Positions 53,960 through 64,000 of a stretch of 64,000 nt of DNA are shown in pieces. A program made the position numbers and the translations under genes. The stretch lies in assembly GCA_016808115.1 (NCBI GenBank), contig JAEQBH010006371.1, positions 430,990-494,989 of the forward strand, written 5' to 3'. A model generated the notes under the pieces. It worked only from the letters and a program-made list of their open reading frames with translations. It was not told the origin of the DNA and did no database searches. Position 1 is the first letter of the stretch. The number at the start of each line of letters is the position of its first letter. The DNA comes from Tetrastigma voinierianum (lineage: Eukaryota; Streptophyta; Magnoliopsida; Vitales; Vitaceae).

Positions 53960-54470
53960 CGCATCACGTTCCCCTACCCCACCACGTGTCGCGAGTCACG
54001 TCCGTCATGCCCTTCTCAAGACGTCATTATCAACGTCGCGCCGCAGTACGATCAGGTTCAGGTCGCCGGCGTCGTCAGATCGATCCGGCGGCGCGAACGG
54101 CGCGTTATTATCCGATCATTACGCGCATTCGCCATTACGATGCATCGACATCTTCGCTCAGCGGCGAGCGTTGATATTCGATTACGCAATCATTCTTCAC
54201 ATCATCGCAGCGAAGATTCGCTTTCGAGGCGATAATCTCTCTTCAGACAGGTTTAGCTCGACGGTTCTTCCCGACGCGGCGCCGCGATGGCACGACATTC
54301 GGGCCGGTTGGCGATCCTTCGTGATTCACCACCCGTGATCCGGCGCCGCGAGTTGAACGATTTATATCGGCCCAGCGATGACCGTCGGAATTTAACGTCG
54401 TCAACGATTCGATTCGAGAGTGGTTATCTTCACGCACACCCAATACTATTTATGAACGTGGCACTCAATC
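53960..54470. other. CpG-dense block after G2 gag
   Basis: It has many cgcg, gtcg and gcgcc strings (for example gatcgatccggcggcgcgaa) within otherwise CpG-poor transposon DNA. Two overlapping plus-strand frames (53709-54338 and 53794-54174) stay open through it, and their products show no domain I recognise. I cannot say whether it is gag tail, foreign or an assembly problem. Confidence 0.5.
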
Positions 54471-54599
54471 CTGACAATAGTCCAACCAACGATTTCGCGA
54501 CTTCATTCGTTATTAATTTTTCGCAACATCCGAACTCATTAATCCAATACGGATCCAACCGGAAACTTCCGCTTTATCTGATTTTTCATTCGATTCATC

Positions 54600-57130
54600 A
54601 AACATTTGAATAACAAAGTCATTCGCCGTTATTTAATTCGCAACGTTCAAACTCCGCTTGAATACCAACGAAAATTGAAGTTCGCAAATATTTAACAATG
54701 TATTTACAAAGGTTATTATATCAGTCGGGAATGATAAAACGTGGTTCAAAGCCCAACCTTATCATAAAATCCACTAATCAAGAAACATTATGCAAAACGA
54801 TCAGATACTTGTTAATCAACTGCTTATGATCTCACTACGCCAATCCACTCCTCCTTCCCACTGATCAAACTTCTATGATAGATAAAACTATATCGCAAGT
54901 ATTTTCATGCTTAGTGGTTCTATACAATTCTATTTCAATATTCAATTTAACTCGGCATGCATTTAACATTCAACCATGCCTATTATATCAACATATACTC
55001 ATGCTATTCATTTTCACATGCTCTCAATTTCCAAATCATTTACTATATCACACCATGCATCTTCAATGTAACAATTCATTTCACAATTCAATTTATGAGA
55101 TTTAAGCATATACATAAAAATCCCATTTATACTCGACAATGTTGGTTATTTCACCTTGACTATTCCATTCACATTTATGACGATTGCTTAATGAATCTCG
55201 CCTATTATTATCATTCTGGTGAATGTGCTTACACATTTATCAATTCGTCTCCCATCATGACGGATCAGCGTTTGGTGCACCCCGACATGTGTATCACTTT
55301 GAACAAACACACGCCATCATGACGGATGTCGATCGTGCATCCCGCTAAGTGGCTATTTCTTCAATGCCACGCCATCATGATTCCGATGCCTAATATATCC
55401 CGCCAAGTAATATTGATAATTTAAAAACAATGACAGAGCAGTCATCAAAACCTGGGCCGATCTGCTCATCTGAATATATCATTCAATTCACATTTATGAC
55501 AAATCTCGCTTGATTAATCCGTCCTTCATCATTCACATCCATCGCCCAAATATCATGAGTTTCAATTCCATATTCACTCAGACATTCCCTACAAAGACAT
55601 CTAATCTATGATTTATTCTCATATACTCATTCACGTACTCTTTCATATACTTATTCATGTACTCGCTTTCATACTCATTTATGTACTCATTTGCTGGGGC
55701 ATTTGGTAAACTACCAAAACATTTTGAAATAAGGAATTGAGAGCCTATAATTTAAACTCAAGTTTATTTAATTCACTTTCCTTCATCTCATCCCAAGTTT
55801 GCGTAAATTCACCACCCGTCCCTAAATAATAATATTCCACGCCTAATTTTAGTGGATAAAACAATTGTTAACAATCTTATGAATTTACACCTTATTTCTC
55901 AAGTACGCCTTGCTATGATACTGTCCGCTCGCCAAGACGAACTTTCGTCGAGGTGAAGCTTAACCGTACTTTTTTTTCACTTAGTTCTACCTTATTCAAC
56001 CCTCATTAATAATTTTTAGTAACCCCAAAACAACTACAATAATTATAGATCATAACGCAAAATATGTCAAAAACAAATGCTGGAAGTAGTGGTACCCAAG
56101 ATCGCTTTGAATCCAGATCGGTGACCATTGTCTGACCGCCGCCAGACTGTGAAGGGCTTATGTACTCCAGACTGACACACCATATCCCTGCACGGCATTC
56201 CCTACTGTTTTCACCCTGCAAAATGCGGATTTGCATTTCTCACCATTTTCTTCCACAAACCTTTCTCCAATTCCTCCCATATCGTAAATCCACCATGGAA
56301 TCTACCCAAACAACTCTAAAAGTGGTTTAGAATCAATGAAAAACCTCTTTCTTGCTGGGCTTTTCCCAAAATAAAATCATAAAAGACGAGGTTAGTCTGA
56401 CTTTTTACCTGGTCTCTCTAAATTCTTCCTTCATGTTGAAGCAGCCTAGAAGCAAAAGTGGGAAAGGATCACACCAAAGCTTGATCTCTTGCAACCCTAA
56501 CTTTCTTCTCCTTTCTCCTCTCTCCCTCTTCAAAACGTGATCATCTCAAATGAGTACCAAGCACCAAGTTCTTCGTCCTTAAAATCCCTTGTAAGTGTAA
56601 GGCCATGTTTGGCCTACACCCATTTCTCATTTCTCATTTTTGTCTTAAGTCACTTAATCTTCATAAGGCCTTGTTTACACTCAATAAATCCAATTTTACA
56701 TTTTGGCATTCTAACTCTTTAGTTTCCTTCCTTATCAATATTTCACATTAACAGTTTATGCTATTATTTGACCCTGTGTCTTCATTTTTCAATTTTTTCA
56801 GATTTTGCCTTTCTTCATTCGGGGCTTATTTCTGTGTTCAATCACTTCAATTCTAGCATATAACATTCAATCATATGCTCATTATTTCAATTCATTTTAC
56901 ACTGATGAACTCCTTCTGAAAACCAAGTTTGACTCCAATCTTCACCCAGAATATATAAAAATTATTATAAAATTTAGCACGCCACAAGGATAATAATAAT
57001 AAACACCTGTCGTGAAAACAATTTCAGATGCATAGAAGGACAACAAGAAAGCACACTGAGAACGAGGCGAAACAAGAGCCTGGTCTACTCCCCGTGGCCA
57101 GATAAGGAGACTGCTTCGATGAACTATCGA
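54600..57130 (-). mobile_element. Probable long LTR-type insertion in G2
   Basis: G2 is interrupted between gag and RT by about 2.5 kb of non-coding AT-rich sequence with LTR-like traits: a C/T-rich leader on the plus strand (56490-56530), tandem repeats at 55253-55400, and no protein. The borders are not defined. Confidence 0.35.
55253..55400. repeat. About 60-bp tandem repeat
   Basis: 'catcatgacggat' starts near 55253 and 55315, and 'catcatgattccgat' near 55373. Each is followed by a gtgcaccccg/gtgcatcccg/tatatcccg block. Three diverged units. Confidence 0.7.
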
Positions 57131-57399
57131 CACTCAAATCCGGGATGTACACTTCACTATTGACCAGATCACATCGCCTATTTCTAAGACTTCATGATAG
57201 AATTAAATACCATCAGTTTAAGAACTCAAAGCTCAATCGGCTGAATCATAGATGATAATATTAATCTAACATTTAAATCTGGGCGCTCGCGGTTGCTTTT
57301 CCAAGAGTTAGCATACGACCCTTCACTATGGTAGAACATATGTGGCATGTAAGGCTGAATAGGTTATCATTAAGAACAAGTACTTTGGTTATGATTGAT

Positions 57400-58370
57400 T
57401 GATTTATTTGATCAATCGAAGTGGGCTTATTCTGGTAAGATAGACTGCAACGGTTACCATCAATTGAGTCGGGGAGGCAAAAATCTCAAGACTTTTACGC
57501 GAACGCTTATATTTGCATTGAAAGCCCATGAATGGTATTTATTGATTAACTAATGCTTCAACAGCATTCACGATTCAGTACGGTGGTGTTTCAAACTCAC
57601 CAGATTAAGTTCTCGCCAGGTCTTTGCTGACAACATTCAATCTACTTCAAGCCCAGAGTGTTCATGAGGTCACTTGGCGATTGGTTCTTCGCATTATCGG
57701 TGAACCAATGGCTGTATACTAAATTCAGTAAGGGAGTCGCTAGCGGAGGTGAGATCTTCAAAGCACGTGTGCCTGCCATGTATCCGTGATCCTATAAAGT
57801 GTCAGACAATATGAGTTTGAGCAGGACCGGCTTCCGCCTTTATGATATAGCTCAGATTACAAGGCTACAAGAGGTTTATTAAGGACTTATCTCGATTAGT
57901 CACCATGATTTAGATTGACCTCGAATGGGGTTAAGTTTGAGGGAATGACTCGTGTGAGAATACATCTAGAGTTTAAGATGAGGTTTACTTTAGCCCCATT
58001 TTGATGGGCCGGAAGAGGGGACAGAGGCACACATTATTAGATGCCCTCATGACAAAGACTTAGAATTTAATGATGTAGTCTCAAGAGGGTTTAGTTGCGG
58101 CCTTTCATACAACAATGAGTAAAGTTACCCCACACAAGATATGGAACTCAAGAACTATTGTCTGCCTTGAAGGCTTGGCCACAACATTCCATACAGCGGA
58201 ACAGCTAGGAGGTGTTTCTGACAAGAGCCTACAGTGACACTTTTCCACTGATCCAATTATGAGGCAACGCAAGGGATGGAGATTCAGAACATTATGATCA
58301 CTCTGACATCATCCCTGATAAGACAAATGTAGTGGCCGATGCACTCAATTGGAAGTCACTGAGTGTCGGC
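57400..58370 (+). pseudogene. Gypsy G2 reverse transcriptase and RNase H remnants
   Basis: KIDCNGYHQL (57435, for KIDLRSGYHQL) and KTF.RT mark RT. EVTWRLVLRIIGEP with KFSK (57665-57730), RFIKDFSR-like sequence near 57875 and ADAL near 58340 (DKTNVVADALNWKS) mark the connection and RNase H end. Broken in many places. Confidence 0.65.
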
Positions 58371-58639
58371 GAAGTGCAGCCTCCCAAGAGTGATGCTCCT
58401 CACGCTGGTCACCCCGCCAAATCTGAGCAGTGGGTCAAAGCCCTGTGGCACTTTGGGAGTTTAGTGGCCAGGCCTCCCACGGCGGTGAGAAAGACTCAGT
58501 TCCAGTAATGCACATGAGAGATTGGCCCACCGTGGATCGGTATGATCAACACAGTGACACAATGGTCATTCTCAAGAATTACGTAGTTCTGGGTGATAGA
58601 GAAGGTCAAGGGTTCCCCGCTTCGTGAAGGCCATATGGT

Positions 58640-59282
58640 AAGATGACTCAAGGAAAGTTCCATTGCTCTCGTTTTGTTGTGCATCCAAGTGGCACGAAAA
58701 TATACCATGATCTTCGCCGCCAATATTATTAAAGTGGGATGAAGAAACACGTTGGGGAGTTTGTTCATCATTGTCTCATGTGTCGTCAAGTACAGGCTGA
58801 GCACCAGAGGCTAGCTGGATTACTCCACTTCGGTGGCTAAAGTAGATGAGTGGAAGTGGCGGTTACATCACTCATGATTTTGTGACTCATTTGCCATGGG
58901 ACACATGTGGCAAGACGTTGCAGGGTGATATGGACTCCGACTTACTGCCCGCACACTTTCCGGCCGTGTATGACCTCCACCCAGAGGAATCTCCGCAGTC
59001 AAGGCCACTGCGAGATTGTCCTACTACATGGAGTACTAGTACTTATAGTATCAAATCGGGATCCCAAGTTTACGGCTCATTCTTAGAAGAGTTTCCAGTG
59101 AGTCATGGGGACACAGTTGATGATGAACACTATTTTTCATCCCCAAACGGATGGTCAGTCAAAGAGGACCATCTAACTTTAGAGGAAATGCTACAAGCAT
59201 GCGTTTTAGATCTCCATGATAGTTGGGAAGAGCATTTACCCTTAGTGGAATTCGCCTACAACAATAGTTATCAGGCGAGCAT
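58640..59282 (+). pseudogene. Gypsy G2 integrase, cut by G3
   Basis: FVVHPSGTKIYHDLRRQYY with VHHCLMCRQVQAEHQRLAG is a complete H-H-C-C finger (58668-58812, one frame change). Further on are LEEMLQACVLDLHDSWEEH and LPLVEFAYNNSYQAS, where the G3 LTR begins. The catalytic core between is decayed. Confidence 0.78.
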
Positions 59283-62200
59283 TGTCACACCCCGATCCCC
59301 CACCTAGGCGAAAGAGGGGCGTGAGACCGAATGTACCCTTTACCCTGCTTTTCTCGTAGCCGAACTTGTATCGGTGGGTATACTACCAATTTCGTAATAA
59401 CAAAAAATCATTTTACATATACAAAAGAAATCTACCACCGGAGAGTGGTGTCCATCAAAAAATATATACAATATATACCGAGTCCCATTTATACATGTAC
59501 ATTTTCTATTGAATATTTTTCACAGTTTTAATACAAAATATAATCATACTTATTCAATGGAGTTTGCACCTTATACAAACACTTATACATATACATATCT
59601 AATACAAAAATGATCATGATTTACTTGCCAACGCAAAGGAACACCATCTCTATGATGATCTCAGGCTTCGGCGTGGAGTGTCCCGCCCCTGCCTCTCTGT
59701 GCCACTTGGCACTGATTGAATCAATTGCATCAAAGCTTTACACTTAAGTGAACATAAGCATGGACAAATCATCAATGGTGACCGTCACAGTTTATACATA
59801 TGCATTTCACATATTCACACATATTCATATAACTTTTATTACTTCTATCATCTTTACATTCCTGGCCATGTTAGAATCTTTTCGTTATACGTTCATGTCT
59901 TGATATATCTCCCATCTATGCTTCTTTACCTCTTCGCTTTCTATACTTCTGCATATTCCTGATGCACCATTCCATAACTCATGTTTTCTCAGATTCTTGT
60001 ATACCTAAGATCGAATCCTATACTTATACTTATATAGCAATCTTACACTTACTCGGATCTTACTCTTATAAGCAGTTTATTCTTATTTCGATCTCCCGTA
60101 GGACACATACTTATGCTTATCTCCCGTAGGATACATACTTATGCTTATCTCCCATAGGACACATACTTATGCTTATCTCCCGTAGGACACATACTTATTC
60201 AGATTCCTCGTATGCGGTACTGAGCTTATATATATACTTATACGGGGTACTTATCCACACACTCATACTTATATCAAGCTTATAGCTGTTCCGATCTCCC
60301 GTAAGAGTTATAGAGTTTATACCTTACAATACAGAATGCATAACGCAGATTGAACATTTCATTCCATCTCAGATTTGTTCCATCTCCTAGGGATATGGCT
60401 TATATTTGTACAAATACCGAAATACAACTTTATATCTTACACAGAGGAAAATTCATATAATATTCAATTAACCACAGATGCATTTCATTCGTTATTCACC
60501 TTTAGCATATAACCGCTGATTACCTAGATCAAGACAAGAAATGAGTAGGGATTATTAAATCATTAACAGCAATCCAAGCAGATAAGATCGAGGTGCCAGA
60601 GTTATCAAAGCAGAGTGCCGAAGACCGACAGATCAATGAGTACCAGTACTAAATATGAGAGTACCGGCACTAATCGAGTATCAGCACTAATGTGCCAAAA
60701 GACCTGCTAGAGTGCCGCTGCACTAACTCCGAGAATGTTCAGCACACACGTGTCTCCAACGCCCCACGCAATGCAGGTGCCATGCTCACGCCCAATGATC
60801 TGCACAAGTGTTCACAATTATATGAGTTCGTAACTTACTATCCTATAATAGGCATGCTTAGCCACATTATGTGTTCATGATATTGCCTTTCATATCTGTG
60901 TTCATGTTTTAGTCTTCTGCTTTATGTTTCATATCATATTCATGTTTCATGAATCATCACCATACATACGATTTCCTATGATGTATCATGAACGCATTTA
61001 CTCATTCATATATATCTGATATGCCTACATTCCCAGATGTACTCATTCCTGTGCTTTCATTATCTTTAATTATCTCTACCGTTTCAGCATTTATAACATT
61101 TCTATCATGTGTTCCTAGTATGTTCCATATATTCATTTAGTATGTCTATCATATATTCATATCATATAATCTTATATTCTTTAATGTCATTCATTTGTAA
61201 CATCTTATACTTTGTTAACTTATATCTTCAGTATGTATTATCGCATCTATCATATTCATGATTATACACCATACATTTTTATATTTATACTTATCGTGAT
61301 CGTCCTATCTCCCGTAGGAGTGCAGAATATCATTTAGACTCTTCCTCCTTCTTTTGATACCCCTTAGGTTCCGCATTTCACTAGGAACAAATCTGGTAAC
61401 ACTTACTGGTCTTAACCCATATTTCTGACACTGGTTCTCGTACTCCTTTGAAGCTATGCTGCGCCTTCAAACTTGAATCACCAAAACGGACATCGAAACT
61501 CAAGATATGTCCTAAAACAATCCACTACCTATGTTCAAAACCAACCAGAAATTATTTAACACAGCCCCACTTTGATGAACTCGGCCAACAAAAGTCATAA
61601 TTTGAAGGTATCTATTTCGTGAGATTTGTTCTCCGAAGTTTAATCGGGCCACTTAAATCACTCAAATCGACAAGAAATGACCAAGTTATGGCCAAAATAC
61701 TAATACGGTCCACAGATTATACCCACCAAAATTCACATTCTGCATCACGATCAGGGATCAATATGGTACCGCTACCACATCGCTTGCACCGGTACCGCAC
61801 TTCTGAAAGTTTCGTAAATGGTGGTTTTTCCCATTTTTCCATATATTTCAATCTCAAACCAACCCAATACTAATACACTCTCATCAAAACCACTCATATC
61901 CAACTTCTAGAACTCCTATCACCTCAAATCATCTTTTCAAATACTTATCTTACTTCAAAACCTTCATGAATTACTCCCAAACAACCTAATATGGTTCATA
62001 ACCCATACACAAACCAAACACAAGGATTAGTTGGTGGCTTGTTCTAACCCAAACTCCATTACTTGGTAATTAAACCATAAACCAAACCTCAAAGGGAGAT
62101 TCTACATCTTTGATTCTACAAGAATAATTATGCGTTAGCCTCTTACAACCCACAAACCGCCAAACATGTATCCAGCGCAGAAACTAGTAATCCATACTCA

Positions 62201-62662
62201 ATGTTAGATTCCATAATTCAAGTTCTTTCCTTTCTTTCTTTCTCTTTCTTCTCTTCTTCCTCTTCCTTTCTCTCTTCTTCTTCTCTCCCCTTCTCTTCTC
62301 TCTTCTCTACGTTTTGGTCTCTTAAAAAATGAGAGACCAATTAATCTTATCCATCTTTTGAGTTAAGGCTGTTTGGCCTCGTATTTTTAAATCTTTTTCA
62401 TTTTTGCATTTAGGTCATTTCTCTCTTTATTAATCTCAATCTAATCTTATAAATAAGCTTACACACATCCCATCTTTTCACATCTTATGACACTTAACTC
62501 CTTATGGCAATTTCTACCACTCTTACCCTTGACTTTTTATATTGATTCCAAAAGCTTTGCTATTTTATTTTTAGCCATTTTTTAACTAAAAATATATATA
62601 TTTTCTTTTATTATACCCGAAACATGTTATAAAACTGTTAGGGTATAATTTGGGGTGTTACA
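59283..62662 (-). repeat. 3' LTR of Gypsy G3 (about 3.38 kb)
   Basis: The plus-strand ends are tgtcacaccccgatccccc and ggggtgttaca. On the minus strand it starts TGTAACACCCC and is directly preceded by a polypurine tract, so it is a 3' LTR on that strand. It contains a 28-bp tandem array and a long C/T tract (62219-62310, purine-rich on the transcript strand). It is inserted into the G2 integrase. LTRs this long are usual for plant Gypsy elements of the Tekay/Del type. Confidence 0.75.
60091..60200. repeat. 28-bp tandem repeat in the G3 LTR, four units
   Basis: 'atctcccgtaggacacatac' plus ttatgctt, repeated with starts at 60091, 60119, 60147 and 60175. The units differ at only one or two bases. 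Single copies of 'tctcccgtagga' recur at 61309, and 'ctcccgtaagag' at 60296. Confidence 0.92.
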
Positions 62663-62700
62663 ACTCTCCCCCCTTTAAGAATTTCGTCCTCGAAATTCAT
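62663..62700 (-). promoter_or_regulatory. Polypurine tract and 3' end signature of G3
   Basis: On the minus strand GAATTTCGAGGACGAAATTC is followed by TTAAAGGGGGGAGAGT and the LTR start TGTAACACC. From family knowledge, this 'FEDEI...K GGR' end is typical of plant Tekay/Del Gypsy elements. Confidence 0.85.
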
Positions 62701-63079
62701 ACTCTGTCATTTGCATGTTCTATGTCAGGTCCTTTCTTTTCATGTCTTTTACAGATGGCATTTCTTATATTTTCTTTTCATTTGGCTCAGCTGGAGCGTG
62801 ACTCTCACTTCTAATAGATTCCTAACGATCAGAAGCTGGTAACCCTTGTTCCTTGGGGTTAACACTTTCTACAACTTCTTCAACTGGATTCGGAGGACGA
62901 TCTATCTATACAAAACACAAGGACATCTACATCAGAGGCCAACACTTTTCTATACATATGTATTTCTATCTTTTCTATCATATAATTTGATTCTAGACTC
63001 ATATACCTTATACTATATTCTGTAATTAAATTAAACATAGTTTTTCCAGAACCGCTCTAAACCTTTCTCATGCTCAACT
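62701..63079 (-). pseudogene. Short G3 internal remnant
   Basis: Only about 380 bases lie between the polypurine tract and the next LTR copy. They show no gag or pol. Either the internal region was deleted or the second LTR belongs to another insertion. Confidence 0.5.
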
Positions 63080-63405
63080 TGTCACACCCCGATCCCCCGC
63101 CTAGGCGAAAGAGGCCCGCGAGACCAAACTGGGACTCTTTACTTGTTTTTTCTCGTAGCCGAACTTGTGCCTTGGAGAGGCTCAATGCAATTTCAGAATA
63201 ACAAAAATAATTATATATATAAAAGAACCTACCAATCGGGAGTGGTGTCCATCAAAATTTATACACATATACAGATTTATACATGTACATCATATTGAAT
63301 ATATTTTTCAGCAGCGGAATACAAAATATAATCATACTCCTTCAATGGAGTTTATATCTTATACAAACACTTATACATATACATATCTAATACAAAACAT
63401 CAGAG
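63080..63405 (-). repeat. Second G3-type LTR, truncated
   Basis: It follows 59283-59610 closely: tgtcacaccccgatccccc, cgtagccgaacttg, gggagtggtgtccatcaaa and aatacaaaatataatcatac in the same order. Similarity ends near 63405. Confidence 0.8.
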
Positions 63406-63439
63406 ATAACTACCCGGCAATGTGGTGAGCGCTATTTAG

Positions 63440-64000
63440 GTTTAGGTACGTGGTTTAGTCAAGCAATGACTTAAACAGACTAGTTTACATGCATGGTATA
63501 GTGCAGACGCTGCGCGATTTGAGTTAGATTGTACACTCTCGTGATCTAAATTCCTTTGCGAGGGAGAATGTAAAACTGGAAAATTCTAATTTTTTGAAAA
63601 TGGTAATTTCAATCCTAAATTTTTCAGATTCAATGATGAAACTGATCACCTGCTGGGATCGTCTCACAAATCTAGCTACCACTGCCACTCTTGGCCTAAT
63701 TCCTAAACACCGAAATTTCACGTTGGCACTGTGTCGAAAGTCGTGAAATCCATTGCGGAGACATGTGATGACAAAGGTCACCTACTACATGTACCCATGT
63801 GACACATGTTGCATGATTAGTGAGATGATGGAGATGAATGGCTTAGATTAAGCCATGTGTCAAATAGTGAAATGAAGGGACATGGATGGAATTGTTGAAA
63901 AGTTAAATGAATAAGACAAAAAGGAAAATAGTTTTCTTCTCCAAAGGGCTGGAAATCGTGCAGTGAGTGGGGTTTCAGATTTTAGAGAGAGAAAGAGTAA
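63440..64000 (+). repeat. G1-type Gypsy LTR start, runs off the window
   Basis: It resembles 9700-10020: an aactggaaaattctaatttt-like lead, 'tcgtctcacaaatctag' for 'tcgtcttgcgaaatctag', 'attcctaaacaccgaaattt' for 'attcctagacaaccggaatt', and repeated gtgacacatg/ccatgtg motifs followed by purine-rich leader sequence. Its left border is unclear. Confidence 0.6.

Noticed and set aside
53709..54338. 209-codon plus-strand frame
   Set aside because: Only its first part resembles gag; the rest overlaps a second open frame in a CpG-dense block where stops are rare by composition.
60091..60200. Regular repeats that could suggest a CRISPR array
   Set aside because: The repeats are directly adjacent without unique spacers and lie in a plant LTR.

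Overview
The window looks like nuclear DNA of a flowering plant, probably a woody eudicot. There are no closely packed genes. It has spliced exons, Ty1-copia and Ty3-gypsy LTR retrotransposons primed by initiator tRNA-Met, LINE fragments, a small hAT-like element and AT-rich intron-like filler. I cannot name the species. I found no intact transposon protein, no rRNA or functional tRNA gene, and no CRISPR array.

The one host gene I can support is on the minus strand and encodes an Agenet (Tudor-like, plant chromatin-reader type) protein. Its exons are scattered from about 43.1 kb down to 5.66 kb: a possible 5' UTR exon (42.9-43.1 kb), a start-codon exon (38155-38241, with a decayed second copy at 37784-37857), a 13-base microexon (35723-35735), an Agenet exon (35376-35629), its continuation (8929-9045), an optional-looking exon (6928-6984) and a further exon (5664-5715). 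The intron between 35376 and 9045 is about 26.3 kb long and made almost entirely of nested transposons. A degenerate Copia also lies downstream of the last visible exon, so the gene's 3' end is probably outside the window. The exon after the start-codon exon was not found, and two exons carry one-base frame problems, so the copy may be a pseudogene or the sequence may contain indel errors.

Layout. 0.7-5.5 kb: minus-strand Copia A. 6.0-6.8 kb: a complete TRIM (miniature LTR element) with a target-site duplication (TSD). 9.3-12.0 kb: a 5'-truncated LINE split by a 2.1-kb Gypsy solo LTR, both with TSDs. 12.1-13.5 kb: plus-strand Copia 3' end whose LTR family matches the TRIM. 13.6-21.6 kb: minus-strand Copia remnants, two of which share one LTR. 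21.6-25.8 kb: plus-strand Copia broken by LTRs and by a hAT-like miniature element. 25.8-27.2 kb: LINE pieces and a 51-bp minisatellite. 27.3-34.0 kb: TRIM arrays around a degraded 4.7-kb Copia. 34-43 kb: introns and 5' part of the host gene. 43.1-44.7 kb: AT-rich upstream sequence. 44.8-64 kb: Gypsy territory, with two plus-strand elements (G1, G2), long LTRs and a minus-strand element G3 with a 3.4-kb LTR.

No novel biochemical system is visible. What is notable is architectural: a chromatin-reader gene stretched over more than 37 kb by layered insertions, several of which can be ordered in time from their TSDs.
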